Notes: a model not told the origin generated them from the letters alone. A DNA stretch of 60,989 bases from CAYZGU01 sp964478165 (GCA_964478165.1 CAYZGU010000012.1:1-60989), one strand, 5' to 3'. Positions 29,031-38,520 are shown, counted from the stretch's first letter. Numbers and translations are program-made.

Positions 29031-30088
29031 TTCGACTCTTCAATTTGACGAATCCGCTGCGAGAGTTGTCCACGATCCACACCAACACAGCCAACCTCGC
29101 CGCAGACAATACCGCCTGCCAAATTCGAAAGACGAGCAGCATCAAGCATATCCGCTTGGGCAGCAAGTGCCAATGCAAATACTGCGACAACCGTATCACC
29201 AGCTCCTGTATCGTCAAAGACTTCGCGAGCCTGTGTTGGAATATGATCAACGCGTAACTTTCCTTTGGAATCACGCCGAAACAATGACATTCCCCGTTCC
29301 CCACGTGTAACCAACAAGCCTTGAAGCTCAAGTCGGTCCAAAATCTCCTTACCGACATCGATTAAACTTTCTTCACTGGTAATTTCCCGATTTAGGGCAA
29401 TACCGGCCTCTTTATGGTTCGGTGTAATTGATGTAACGCCTCCATAGTTCCAAAAATTCTCCACCTTCGGATCCACAACAACAGGCTTATCATATTGCCT
29501 AGCTAGGCCAAGAACAGACTGTATTAGGTTTGTGCTTACTCCACCCTTATCATAGTCTTCAAAAATGACGGCATCCACGGACGGTATCAGATCAAGAGCT
29601 GTCCCCAAGAGTCGTTCGGATATATCGGCAGTCACCGGCGCTTTACACTCTCGATCTATACGAAGAAGCTGTTGGTGAGTTGACGTACTCGTCCCCGCGG
29701 CTCGTGCAATTACACGGGTTTTTGTGCTCGTCGGACGACTTGAATCCACACAAATACCTTCCGTGTTTATCCCACCTTCCCCAAGCATACGGATCAATTT
29801 TTTCCCGTTCTCATCCTTCCCAACAACACCGATTAAATCTACTTTACCACCCAAATTGATGATGTTCTGGGCAACATTCGCAGCCCCTCCAAAACGCGAC
29901 GTTTCCGCCGCCATTTCGAGCACTGGCACAGGGGCTTCTGGTGAAATACGATTGACATCTCCCCAAAAATACTCATCCAGAATAAGATCTCCAATGATAA
30001 CGACGTGCTTTCCATCAAGCCGATCTAAAACCGTTTGTAAGTTCACACCATTCTCATATTGGGAATTGTTAAGATTTGTTGAAAGCAC
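29027..30088 (-). CDS. hldA: D-glycero-beta-D-manno-heptose-7-phosphate kinase (HldE/RfaE domain I)
   Basis: 353 residues of the ribokinase/PfkB fold. The RfaE1 signature ISPEAPVPVLE and the substrate loop GGAANVAQN lie near residues 48-70; the catalytic GAGD with anion hole (DDTGAGDTVV) is near 295. It phosphorylates heptose 7-phosphate at C1. Only the kinase domain is present; the adenylyltransferase half of HldE is missing, so HldC must be encoded elsewhere. The start is GTG at 30088 with AAGGAG about 10 bases upstream. It is followed by gmhB with a 4-base overlap. Its presence implies an LPS-type outer membrane. Confidence 0.92.
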   Translation of the reverse strand: MLSTNLNNSQYENGVNLQTVLDRLDGKHVVIIGDLILDEYFWGDVNRISPEAPVPVLEMAAETSRFGGAANVAQNIINLGGKVDLIGVVGKDENGKKLIRMLGEGGINTEGICVDSSRPTSTKTRVIARAAGTSTSTHQQLLRIDRECKAPVTADISERLLGTALDLIPSVDAVIFEDYDKGGVSTNLIQSVLGLARQYDKPVVVDPKVENFWNYGGVTSITPNHKEAGIALNREITSEESLIDVGKEILDRLELQGLLVTRGERGMSLFRRDSKGKLRVDHIPTQAREVFDDTGAGDTVVAVFALALAAQADMLDAARLSNLAGGIVCGEVGCVGVDRGQLSQRIRQIEESK

Positions 30089-30363
30089 AGTGAATCCCGC
30101 TCCTTAGTGTAACAAATTTGCAGAACTCTCAAAAATTGGCAAAACTTCCACACCATTGTTCCAAGATCGCCATCGCTTTAGACACGTCCTTCGGAATCCA
30201 ACACCGACAATTCTAGCACATCTTTGAGGGCACATCAAGAGTTCATTTCTGCCATGGTTGTTAGCTTCTGAAATCGGAATATTTCGCTTCGGTGAGTCCT
30301 TATCTAACAGCGAAGTAACAAATCAACCCTACCTGCTTCGGAACAATGGAATAACCGGACGCG

Positions 30364-31467
30364 TCAAGGCCGATATATAATCTGAAAAACCTTAATGTCA
30401 TGGGCCGCCAAATCGCTTACGAAAACTCGATCTCCTCTGGAGATGGCAATGCCGGCAGGTTCGACAAGTGTATCACTCCGAAACTCCATAATTGGCTCAC
30501 CGTCCTGACTAAAGATTTGTACTCGCTGATTGCCCCAATCCGTAACATAGAGGTAGCCCCATCGATCTAAGGCAACATGACTTGGCTGGCGAAACTGACC
30601 ACGCGCCGAGCCTTCACTTCCCCATATTTTTACAAGATTACCGCTGAAGTCATATTTTTTGACCCGCTGATTTCCCGAATCAACAATATAAACATTGCCA
30701 CGAACATCAACAACGAGATCTGTTGGCTCTCGAAACTGTTCTCGCCCACCCCCAAAGCTGCCACGCGATAAAGCAGGACGTCCTTCCGCATCAAACATAA
30801 TAAAACGGTTATTTCCCGTATCGACGACATAGAGTTGTCCGTTCCGACCAATCCCAATCCCGCGCGGAACATCCAGCTCGACCTCTTTATTTTCGGTTGA
30901 ACTATTGGAGTCGTAATCCGGAGCACTCCCAACCATGAGATGGAAGATACGATCTACAAGATTACAATATTGTACGCGGCTGTTTCCCGTATCAAGCACA
31001 TAGAGAATTTCCGATCTTTGAAAATCGATCGCTGTAGCAGTTGGATGATCGAACTCGCCTGTTCGCCATCCACGATTGCCAAACTCGGAGATAAAGTTTC
31101 CCTCGAGGTCAACTACCTGGACACGATTATTACCCGAATCGGTAATGTAGAGACGTTCTAACCGATCTAAGGCCAATCCCAAGGGTTGAATGAATTGCCC
31201 GGCACCCTGTCCCGCACAACCAATCGTCTCGACAAAATTCACTCCAAGAATGCGTGGTGCAGGATGCGGACGCGTAGAAGGAACTATTTGAGGAGCGAAA
31301 ACCCTCTGGGAAAGGGTAGAGGAATTCGGGGTCATATCGCGAACGCTCCCGTTGTCTAGAGGAGCTTCCTGTACAAATTCTCGCGCTGAGGCACAGCTAT
31401 AGAATGAGGCAAGAAGAAGAAGAAGAAGAAAAGAGCACAGACGGAAATGCCATTCCACAGACATCAC
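30364..31467 (-). CDS. Secreted NHL-repeat beta-propeller protein
   Basis: 367 residues with an N-terminal signal peptide (CSFLLLLLLASFYSCASA, about residues 10-28). The mature part holds about six NHL blades, recognisable by repeats of LYITDSGNNRVQV, LYVLDTGNSRVQY, LYVVDTGNNRFIM, VYIVDSGNQRVKK and LYVTDWGNQRVQI spaced 45-55 residues. It is probably a periplasmic or surface-exposed scaffold; no catalytic residues are evident. The gene starts at GTG 31467 (or ATG 31464) immediately after the TAG of the upstream lipoprotein gene, so the two form a tight operon. Confidence 0.88.
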   Translation of the reverse strand: MMSVEWHFRLCSFLLLLLLASFYSCASAREFVQEAPLDNGSVRDMTPNSSTLSQRVFAPQIVPSTRPHPAPRILGVNFVETIGCAGQGAGQFIQPLGLALDRLERLYITDSGNNRVQVVDLEGNFISEFGNRGWRTGEFDHPTATAIDFQRSEILYVLDTGNSRVQYCNLVDRIFHLMVGSAPDYDSNSSTENKEVELDVPRGIGIGRNGQLYVVDTGNNRFIMFDAEGRPALSRGSFGGGREQFREPTDLVVDVRGNVYIVDSGNQRVKKYDFSGNLVKIWGSEGSARGQFRQPSHVALDRWGYLYVTDWGNQRVQIFSQDGEPIMEFRSDTLVEPAGIAISRGDRVFVSDLAAHDIKVFQIIYRP

Positions 31468-32079
31468 CTAGCCTTTTTGGACTTCAAACTTGAACACAAA
31501 AGTGGTTTCTGTCTCCTCAAATTCGTTGCTGACTTTTGGAACAATAACACGTAGATTTGATGATTTGATGCTGCGCTTCCGAAAATAGAGGAAGAACTGC
31601 GTCCGATGGTTAGGCATAACAGTCGTTCTTTCGATGTCCTCCCGCGGCAGGGCAGCCGGACCTCCTTGGCCACGAAGCGTTTGATCCCATCGAAAAATAT
31701 CAGCCACGAACTCAGGTGGTAGCTTAGGCCTGAAATTCTTTCCTAAGAAAAATGACTGTTGCGATTTATCGATTGGTTTTGTAACATTTCCAGCCAGATC
31801 TAACAACTGACAGTCTTTCTGCTTAAATGAAATCCAATGTCCCGTGCGATTGAAAATTAGAATACCAAAGGCATCAACAGCTTTCACGTCGTTCAACGGC
31901 ACGGCCATCGCAGTGATTCCATCCTTCTCATAAATAACCGTGCCGGTCTGAGGAAGGATGGTCGCTTCTGCATCAAATTGTGGAACAATTTGCACCGGTT
32001 GGAGGACGGAACAACCCAGCACAAAGACTAGCAACAGGAAGATAATAATGTTTGGAGTCTCTTGCGTAGATACTTTCAT
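31468..32079 (-). CDS. Lipoprotein of unknown function
   Basis: 203 residues from ATG 32079. The N-terminus has a lipoprotein signal with lipobox VLGC (FLLLVFVLGC, residues about 14-23), so it is likely attached to the outer or inner membrane. The mature part is beta-rich with no domain I recognise; it includes YEKDGITAMAVPL and a strand-turn pattern ending VFKFEVQKG. An in-frame start at 32178 would put 33 extra polar residues before the signal and is unlikely. Its stop abuts the start of the NHL protein, which suggests the two proteins work together in the envelope. Confidence 0.72.
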   Translation of the reverse strand: MKVSTQETPNIIIFLLLVFVLGCSVLQPVQIVPQFDAEATILPQTGTVIYEKDGITAMAVPLNDVKAVDAFGILIFNRTGHWISFKQKDCQLLDLAGNVTKPIDKSQQSFFLGKNFRPKLPPEFVADIFRWDQTLRGQGGPAALPREDIERTTVMPNHRTQFFLYFRKRSIKSSNLRVIVPKVSNEFEETETTFVFKFEVQKG

Positions 32080-32206
32080 AGATTTTTGAGGTGAACAATA
32101 TTTACCTTTTTGGGTTTTTCTGTGGGAGTGACGAGGCATAGATCCCAACTCTCCGTCATAACTGGAAAAGAAATACACGCCAATAAAATTCGATTAATTC
32201 GCATGT

Positions 32207-33016
32207 CTATACCTTTTCGAAGAAGCTTAACATCTTACCTAATGTGGACGTAAGATCCGGACGGGAAATGTAACGATCGATGATTACATCACCCTGGACC
32301 GCATCGGGAAAACGCCGATGCACTGTTGGTTTGCCTGAGGATTGAGATCTTCCCATTTCTTCAGAAATACGTCCGTTCTCTCGTTCAGCCAGCACAATAT
32401 CCCCCAGCGGAAATTTCGTTGATAGCACTCCAACGTTTGCATCCGTGAGTACCGTAATTTGTGGCAATGATACCTCTGATAACTTCCCCATTTCAGTTGC
32501 CAGATACGTGACTTCAGAAAACGATAGTTCAGCTTGAACCGGACGATCGGTTGCGCGTAATTTTGGCAGAGAATCGTTGGAATACACCGTGATGAGCGGA
32601 AGCGCTTTCTGAAACGCAGTACGAATTGCAATGAGTAGCGCAACGAAATGCAAACGCTGAGGACATGCAAAAGGATGCACAACTGCGAGAACAGCCCGGT
32701 GGCCCAAAACGTCTCCTTCGCCAGCAGCCATAAGGCAATGAGAAGATTTCGAAAACATCGCTTCAGGAACTAAATCTGTGAGATCAAGCGAACGCAACGC
32801 TGTCACTGGCACAGACGCCGGAAATATATCTGTCCATGCATCGGGTGAAAGAATCTGGAGCAGCCGCTTCCTCGCTGGCACGGGAAAATAAAAATTGCAG
32901 GAGGGGCAGATATACAAATGACGCTCCAAGGTCTGTTTGAACACAAATTCATCACAGACCTTGCATTTGTACCATAGTCCGTCACGCCTATCTTTGTAAT
33001 GCGATGTAGTATTCAC
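32207..33016 (-). CDS. Divergent AccD-like carboxyltransferase beta subunit homologue
   Basis: 269 residues. The N-terminal zinc ribbon is intact (CKVC near 18-21 and CPSC near 37-40) within the typical LERHLYICPSCNFYFPVPARKR. The crotonase-fold part aligns with AccD through LIAIRTAFQKALPLITVYS, then LSEVSLPQITVLTDANVGV and FPLGDIVLAE. At the oxyanion-hole positions, AccD has SGGARMQEG and TTGG; here they read SNDSLPKL and ANVGV, so key glycines are lost. GTG at 33016 is chosen (GGAG 7 bases upstream). It may be a non-catalytic or repurposed paralogue; a second, canonical accD would be expected elsewhere. Its stop lies about 130 bases before the lipoprotein gene. Confidence 0.75.
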   Translation of the reverse strand: MNTTSHYKDRRDGLWYKCKVCDEFVFKQTLERHLYICPSCNFYFPVPARKRLLQILSPDAWTDIFPASVPVTALRSLDLTDLVPEAMFSKSSHCLMAAGEGDVLGHRAVLAVVHPFACPQRLHFVALLIAIRTAFQKALPLITVYSNDSLPKLRATDRPVQAELSFSEVTYLATEMGKLSEVSLPQITVLTDANVGVLSTKFPLGDIVLAERENGRISEEMGRSQSSGKPTVHRRFPDAVQGDVIIDRYISRPDLTSTLGKMLSFFEKV

Positions 33017-33031
33017 CTTTGTTCTCCACAA

Positions 33032-33364
33032 ATTCGGTTCTTAACTCAATTCTCCCTTGCACTTCCTAACGAACGAATCACGACTACCCTCCGAGTGATG
33101 TTGTGACATCATGTTCCCATCATATCGCTAACGTAATGTAACAAGATTTGCCATGACAATTAGATTTTTAATGTTGGCACCGAGATACAGCAACACAGCA
33201 CGCCCTCATCTACCATCAGGTAAAATCACACAAAACAGTAACAGGAGGCGCAGATCATCTATTCATTACCCACACGTCTTCCGCAACTAGGAGACTGTCA
33301 TCTTACCAGTTTTGGGCTCTAACCCACTCTCAATTATCTGATTCAGCCTAATTCAGCAGCGCTC
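33032..33364. other. Intergenic region
   Basis: About 0.33 kb between the RsbW-like gene and the AccD-like gene, both minus strand. It probably holds the promoter for the AccD-like gene and the transcription end of the signalling operon. No clear intrinsic terminator was found. Confidence 0.45.
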
Positions 33365-33790
33365 CTAACTGGCAACAGACTTCGTTTTCACCATTCTAAC
33401 TACTCTTCCCGAAGACTCAAAAGTGACTGAGTCCATGCAGGCTTCCATCAAAAATATACCTCTTCCGCTGCTCTTGAGAAGATTGGCAGGACTTAGCGGA
33501 TCCGCAACATTCTCACGATCGAATCCATTTCCTTCATCTTCAATTACAATCGTGAGTTCCTCTTGATTCAAGATGAACTGAAAATGAGTTTTTTTTTCCA
33601 AATCTTCATTATTACCATGTTTAATTGCATTCATTGCTGCTTCAATTACCGCCAAGTTAATCTGTTCGCTCGTTTCTTCATCAAACCCCATATCGCGCAA
33701 AATCTCAGAGATTACAGCATCAACCACATAGACAAGCCGTGTAGAACTCGGAAGCTCCAGTTCAATGGACTGCTCTATTGTCTTCTCCAC
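33365..33790 (-). CDS. RsbW/SpoIIAB-like anti-sigma factor serine kinase
   Basis: 141 residues, HATPase_c_2 (PF13581). The ATP-binding boxes are clear: INLAVIEAAMNAIKHGN (N box, near 45-61), VIEDEGNGFD (G1) and SSGRGIFLME (G2). Such kinases bind a sigma factor or other target and phosphorylate a STAS antagonist. The start is GTG at 33790 with AAGGAG 7 bases upstream. It is the last gene of a minus-strand set with the phosphatase, the histidine kinase and the STAS protein. No sigma factor gene is adjacent, so its target is not identified. Confidence 0.88.
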   Translation of the reverse strand: MEKTIEQSIELELPSSTRLVYVVDAVISEILRDMGFDEETSEQINLAVIEAAMNAIKHGNNEDLEKKTHFQFILNQEELTIVIEDEGNGFDRENVADPLSPANLLKSSGRGIFLMEACMDSVTFESSGRVVRMVKTKSVAS

Positions 33791-33839
33791 TGTTCAACTC
33801 CTTACAAACGATTCTGCACTGATACTTGTATACCCGTGG

Positions 33840-35075
33840 TCAATGTGAATCCATGATATCTGAGATTGCCTTTACGACAACCAGTGTGAGGTCATCACTC
33901 TGATGTTTCGCACCACTAAAATCCAAAAGATTCATCTCAATAGCGCTACAGATTGTCTCAGCAGACGATTGATGAATTGACTGGAAAACATCAACAAGCC
34001 TTTCTTCACCGTATAACACACCGTCTGTTTCTCGTTCTGCTTCTGTTATCCCATCAGTATAGAACAGTATCACGTCATCAGCTTCAAGCTGGATGGATTG
34101 ATTATCAAATTCCGCAAAGTCAAAACCACCGAGAATCATGCCCCCTGTCTGGAGATGAGATATTGGCGCCGAACCTCTTGCTAGTCGGTTTCTCGTTGAT
34201 AATTCACCAGTAGAATCCGCATTCTTCAGATGTAACGGATAGCAATGCCCAGCATTTGAATAGGTGAACATCAGAGACTCTGAATCTAGAATTCCGTAAA
34301 CCATCGTTGCAAATATATCTGGTTCGGTATCAATTACAAGAAGATCGTTGATTCTTTTGAGCACTGATGCCGGCGAAGATTCTTCGCGGCATACAAGCCG
34401 CAGTGCCGTCCGAATCATTACCATCAATAACGCCGCAGGAATACCATTGCCACATACATCTGCAATAGCTAACCCCAGACGATTATGTTCTAGAGGAATG
34501 AAGTCGTAGAAATCTCCAGAGATTGACGTTGAACTCCGCAGAAAACCAGCGATGTCACATCCCGGCAACTTGGGAGGAAATTGAGGAAGCAGCCTTTGTT
34601 GAATGGTCGAAGCTGTTTTGAGATGCATCGCCAACTGTTCAACACCAGTTTCGCTGAACCAATCGCCCATTGCACCAATTAACGGGTTAATATATTTTGT
34701 CGGTTGCGTTCGTCCAAGAACTGCTTTTATCCGTGCGGTAAGCTCGTTGAGGTCAAACGGCTTCGTAATATAATCATCCGCTCCAGCATCGAGACCCTGA
34801 ATCTTTTCAGTGATCTGTGCTCGTGCTGTGAGAATAATTACAGGAATTGCACGAGTATGCGAATCCGCCCTAAGCTTAGTAATGACTTCGAACCCATCCA
34901 TCTTGGGCATCATAAGATCCAAAAGGATTAGGTCTGGGACGTGTGTTCGGGCAAGCGCGATTCCACTCGCCCCATTGTTCGCCGTAACCACATTGAATCC
35001 ATCCGAATGGAGGCTCATCTCAAGCAGATCGAGAATATCCACATCATCGTCCACTGCCAAAATCGTTTCAGCCAT
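33840..35075 (-). CDS. Response regulator fused to SpoIIE/RsbU-type PP2C phosphatase
   Basis: 411 residues. The N-terminal receiver domain (1-125) has the acidic pocket DDD at 9-11, phospho-acceptor Asp53 in LLDLMMP, Thr in ILTAR and Lys in ITKPF. A linker helix leads to a PPM/SpoIIE phosphatase (about 185-405) with SGDFYDF, IADVCGNGIPAALLM, FYTDGITEAE and SDDLTLVVV supplying the metal aspartates. It should dephosphorylate the STAS antagonist when phosphorylated by the neighbouring kinase. Its ATG overlaps the TAA of the kinase gene (TAATG), so they are translationally coupled. Confidence 0.92.
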   Translation of the reverse strand: MAETILAVDDDVDILDLLEMSLHSDGFNVVTANNGASGIALARTHVPDLILLDLMMPKMDGFEVITKLRADSHTRAIPVIILTARAQITEKIQGLDAGADDYITKPFDLNELTARIKAVLGRTQPTKYINPLIGAMGDWFSETGVEQLAMHLKTASTIQQRLLPQFPPKLPGCDIAGFLRSSTSISGDFYDFIPLEHNRLGLAIADVCGNGIPAALLMVMIRTALRLVCREESSPASVLKRINDLLVIDTEPDIFATMVYGILDSESLMFTYSNAGHCYPLHLKNADSTGELSTRNRLARGSAPISHLQTGGMILGGFDFAEFDNQSIQLEADDVILFYTDGITEAERETDGVLYGEERLVDVFQSIHQSSAETICSAIEMNLLDFSGAKHQSDDLTLVVVKAISDIMDSH

Positions 35076-37363
35076 TAAACGTTAATTTCCCTTGCGTGTT
35101 CCAACGGCAGTTTAAACTGAAAATTGCTGCCTTGTCCCTCAGAACCACCATCAACCCAAACCGTTCCACCATGAGATTCAACAATACTTTTTACAATCGA
35201 CAGTCCTAAACCGGATCCACCTTCCCGACGGGTGTGGATATTGCTCAACTGATGAAATCGATCGAATACTCGCTGTCGTTCCTCAACCGGAACCCCTTCT
35301 CCAGTGTCAATGACTTCAACGTGTATGGAACCATCGAAACTGTCGACAATTTCCCCCTCCCCACTAATTCTCACAGTAACCGTACCATTCTCAGGCGTGA
35401 ATTTAATCGCATTCCCAATCAAGTTGGTAAATACCTGTCCAATTCGTTCCCCATCACCGACAATAGTAGGAAGTGATTCAGCAACAATTAACTCCAACTG
35501 AAGCGACTTCGCATCAGCCTGTGGACGGATTTCCTCAATTCTCTGTTCGGCAATTGCTGAGGGCGAAATTTCCTCTTCCTTCATCTGAATCCGCCCCGAT
35601 TCAATGCGCGAGATATCAAGCAGGTCATTAATAAGAGAAGCAAGACGCTCTGACTGATGTTGCACACGGACTAAACTACGCTTCTGATTTTCATTAATTG
35701 GACCGATTTTCCCGTCTAAGATAAGCGATACAAATCCGATAATCGAAGTCAGAGGGGTCCGTAATTCGTGAGACACGAGGGAAACGAAATCAGATTTCAT
35801 CCGATCGATTTCCTTCTCGCGCGTGATGTCATCAAAAACATACACTGTTCCTAGCGCTAGGCCCTCTTCATCAAGAAACGGACTGGCAACAACACGAAGT
35901 ACAGATGTTTCCTCCCCCTGGTTTAGAACGACTTCCGAGTTGACGGTCTGATTCAGAGAAATTTGATGTTGACTTTCGCTCAGCGCTCCCGTTAGTTGCG
36001 CATCCTGGATAATCTGTGTGAAATCTTTGCCAATCTGGCTAGCTTCTATGTTCAGAAGATACTCAGCAGCGGGATTGATGTGAAGCACCTGATGGTTACC
36101 ATCCACCAGTATTAATCCTTCAGCCAAGCTGTTTACAATGGCAGTCATCTTTTTTTCTTCTTTTGTTACCTTATCGATGGCAAACTTCAGACCATTGCGC
36201 ATTGAATTGAATTCTTCCGCCAAGATGCCAACCTCGTTACCACTCGTAACGGCAATTTCTTGATCAAAGTCACCTTCACCGATGGCCCGCGAAGCGCTCG
36301 CAATACGCATTATCGGAGTTACAATCCGCTGTGAAACAATCCACGCGATTGGAATAACAATCACACAGAAAATCAAGGTAAAACTCAAAATACGTTTGGT
36401 TAGCATGTTAATCTCTTGAAATGCCAAAGATTCTGGTTGTGATACTAGAACCACCCAATTGCTAAAATTTTGATCGTCATTCCAAGGCTCGTCTTCCCAC
36501 TGCCGTGTTCGTGCCCAACCATAAACTCTCTTATCGCCGTATGCATCTCCTTCACTCTCCATCTCGTAACCGTCATGTTCACCATTAGCAGTCGCACTGA
36601 CAATTGCCTTCATTGCCCCATCAGTCATTTCAATATGTTCCATGAATTTGTACTTCTTCTCTGCCGATGACACTATGACGCGCCCATATTTGGTTATAAT
36701 AGAAGCTTCTATTTCTTGCATGACATCTTCTTGCTCATGACTTAGCCCAACTAGATCCAAAAGTTCAGGAAAGATCATTCTGATTCTCAAGATGCCGACG
36801 ACTCTCTGTCGAGCCACATCACGAACGGGTAACGCGATCCATAGAAAATGAGACCGATTTTTTGCATCATACTCAAGGTTGTTAATAAGATCGTAGCCCA
36901 ACCCATTATTGAAGCAGCGATTCCACCAATCAGAGTCGACTGTCTGGAGGTGCAGTGATGAGTTCGTGGATCCAATTATCTGACGATTCAGATTAGTGAT
37001 GATAACATCACTTCCCAAACCAGCGTGATCCTCGAATCTCTCGACGCTGTCTTCAAGACGATTTGACACCCGAATTCTCTGGGATTCACCATTTACGCCA
37101 TCATTTGTCAAAGCAACCGTATCACGAATCACATCAATCTCATCGCGGATCGCAGTCAATCGTATTGAGATAATGCGATCGGCTTGATCCAACTTTGATC
37201 TCGCAAATCGCGCCAAGCTTTCCCCAATCGTGTTTTCAAGTGCTCTGACCCCAAAACCCCTTGCCAGAAGTGAAGCGACAAGAAGAGGAATCAGAGAAAC
37301 CAGCAGAAAGAGAAATACGAGTTGTCCTCGCAAGCCCATTTTGAGAGAAAGTCGCTTTTTCAT
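35075..37363 (-). CDS. Membrane histidine kinase (periplasmic sensor - HAMP - PAS - HisKA - HATPase)
   Basis: 762 residues. Transmembrane helix 1 is at about 14-34, then a large periplasmic sensor (about 35-315, Cache-like in length and position), then helix 2 near 320-345. HAMP follows (MRIASASRAIGEGDFDQEI), then a PAS domain (LILVDGNHQVLHINPAAE), the H box SHELRTPLTSIIG with phospho-His532, the N box NLIGNAIKFTP, G1 DTGEGVP and G2 GGSGLGLSIV. It senses an unknown extracellular signal and should phosphorylate the coupled REC-SpoIIE protein. The STAS gene lies 15 bases upstream on the same strand, so the order is STAS - kinase - phosphatase - RsbW. Confidence 0.93.
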   Translation of the reverse strand: MKKRLSLKMGLRGQLVFLFLLVSLIPLLVASLLARGFGVRALENTIGESLARFARSKLDQADRIISIRLTAIRDEIDVIRDTVALTNDGVNGESQRIRVSNRLEDSVERFEDHAGLGSDVIITNLNRQIIGSTNSSLHLQTVDSDWWNRCFNNGLGYDLINNLEYDAKNRSHFLWIALPVRDVARQRVVGILRIRMIFPELLDLVGLSHEQEDVMQEIEASIITKYGRVIVSSAEKKYKFMEHIEMTDGAMKAIVSATANGEHDGYEMESEGDAYGDKRVYGWARTRQWEDEPWNDDQNFSNWVVLVSQPESLAFQEINMLTKRILSFTLIFCVIVIPIAWIVSQRIVTPIMRIASASRAIGEGDFDQEIAVTSGNEVGILAEEFNSMRNGLKFAIDKVTKEEKKMTAIVNSLAEGLILVDGNHQVLHINPAAEYLLNIEASQIGKDFTQIIQDAQLTGALSESQHQISLNQTVNSEVVLNQGEETSVLRVVASPFLDEEGLALGTVYVFDDITREKEIDRMKSDFVSLVSHELRTPLTSIIGFVSLILDGKIGPINENQKRSLVRVQHQSERLASLINDLLDISRIESGRIQMKEEEISPSAIAEQRIEEIRPQADAKSLQLELIVAESLPTIVGDGERIGQVFTNLIGNAIKFTPENGTVTVRISGEGEIVDSFDGSIHVEVIDTGEGVPVEERQRVFDRFHQLSNIHTRREGGSGLGLSIVKSIVESHGGTVWVDGGSEGQGSNFQFKLPLEHAREINV

Positions 37364-37378
37364 AATCGCGATTTAGCT

Positions 37379-37714
37379 TCAACTGAAAGCGTTCACTGCA
37401 TCAATCTCGTCCTGATAGATCTCAAAAATCGAGTCCAATCGTGTAACCATTAACACATTCTTAACTGCCTTTTGCGGATTCAGTAAAACCAGTCTTCCAT
37501 CCCCTTTCTTGAGAGCTTGTAATGTTGTAATTATAGCTCCTAACGCCGAACTATCCAGCAATGGGACATTCGTCAAATCGAGGATTAGATTACCCCCACT
37601 CTGCTTAATCTGGGCGTCCATTTCGCTGCGTAGGGCGTCAACGGCATTCCCAATGATTTTCCCGTTCACTCGAAGGATTGGGGTTTTGTACTGGCTCATG
37701 GTTGTTTCAAACAT
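37379..37714 (-). CDS. STAS domain anti-sigma factor antagonist (RsbV/SpoIIAA-like)
   Basis: 111 residues from ATG 37714, which has AAGGAG 9 bases upstream (a TTG one codon earlier is also possible). The STAS fold is clear, with LILDLTNVPLLDSSALGAI near 43-61; a serine in DSS is the expected phosphorylation site of the RsbW kinase. It is the first gene of the signalling operon and would free the RsbW target when unphosphorylated. No other STAS or anti-sigma gene is visible within the window. Confidence 0.9.
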   Translation of the reverse strand: MFETTMSQYKTPILRVNGKIIGNAVDALRSEMDAQIKQSGGNLILDLTNVPLLDSSALGAIITTLQALKKGDGRLVLLNPQKAVKNVLMVTRLDSIFEIYQDEIDAVNAFS

Positions 37715-37806
37715 CAAGTAATACTCCTTAACGAACTCAAACGTGAAAAATTCTTAGCATGGAATACACATGTGTTGGGTTCATACCGCAGAACCGGCAG
37801 GTTTTC

Positions 37807-38520
37807 TCAAACATTAATTGGTAGCGCACGAGTGGCGACGTAAGTCCGATTTAGGCCTGGAATCTGACTTTTGACCACAGACTCCAATTTACCACCGCAA
37901 CGCTGAAATTGAGACATCGCTATTTGAACTTCATCCTCCACTTTCTCCTGTTTGTACGCAATCCACGTTCCATCACGTTTCAACAATGGCACGCAATACT
38001 CAACAGAATCTGCCAAGGATCTAACATAGCGGTTTAGCACCCAATCATACGCCCTGAGATTTTCACGCTGTTTGGCAAACACCTCAGCACGTTCGACAGC
38101 AACTTTTACATGCGGCTGCGTTAAAGGTATATTCAGTTGAGTAAGTAGGAATCGCAGAAAACTCGCCTTTTTCGATGTAGCCTCTACCAAGGTCAACTCA
38201 ATGTCGGGAATGTAGATTTTAAGTGGAATACCAGGAAACCCAGCCCCCGATCCGATGTCGATTACCGAATCACCTGCTTTGATACGAAAATGCTGAAGTA
38301 CACCCAAAGAATCGAGAAAATGCTTTAGAACTATCTCCCGATCACACCGGATTGATGTCAGATTAATCCGTGAATTCCATTGTCGCAATTCGCGCCAGTA
38401 AACCACAAATTGGTCTTGCTGATCTCGAGTCAACGGAAACTCATGTTGGAGAAAGGTTTGTACTAGTAGATGACGGATTTCTATTTCAGTCAAAGGATTT
38501 CTGGGATTGGACCGATGCAT
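37807..38520 (-). CDS. rsmG: 16S rRNA (guanine(527)-N(7))-methyltransferase
   Basis: 237 residues. The S-adenosylmethionine motif VIDIGSGAGFPGIPLKI near 88-104 is typical of RsmG. The N-terminus has the family substrate region (NSRINLTSIRCDREIVLKHFLDSL). It methylates N7 of G527 in 16S rRNA. It lies 46 bases after mnmG on the same strand. The mnmG-rsmG pairing is widespread in bacteria and supports the call; loss of RsmG gives low-level streptomycin resistance in other species. Confidence 0.95.
   Translation of the reverse strand: MHRSNPRNPLTEIEIRHLLVQTFLQHEFPLTRDQQDQFVVYWRELRQWNSRINLTSIRCDREIVLKHFLDSLGVLQHFRIKAGDSVIDIGSGAGFPGIPLKIYIPDIELTLVEATSKKASFLRFLLTQLNIPLTQPHVKVAVERAEVFAKQRENLRAYDWVLNRYVRSLADSVEYCVPLLKRDGTWIAYKQEKVEDEVQIAMSQFQRCGGKLESVVKSQIPGLNRTYVATRALPINV

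Noticed and set aside
31468..32178. Longer start for the lipoprotein gene (32178)
   Set aside because: It would bury the lipoprotein signal 33 residues inside; ATG at 32079 puts the lipobox where it must be.
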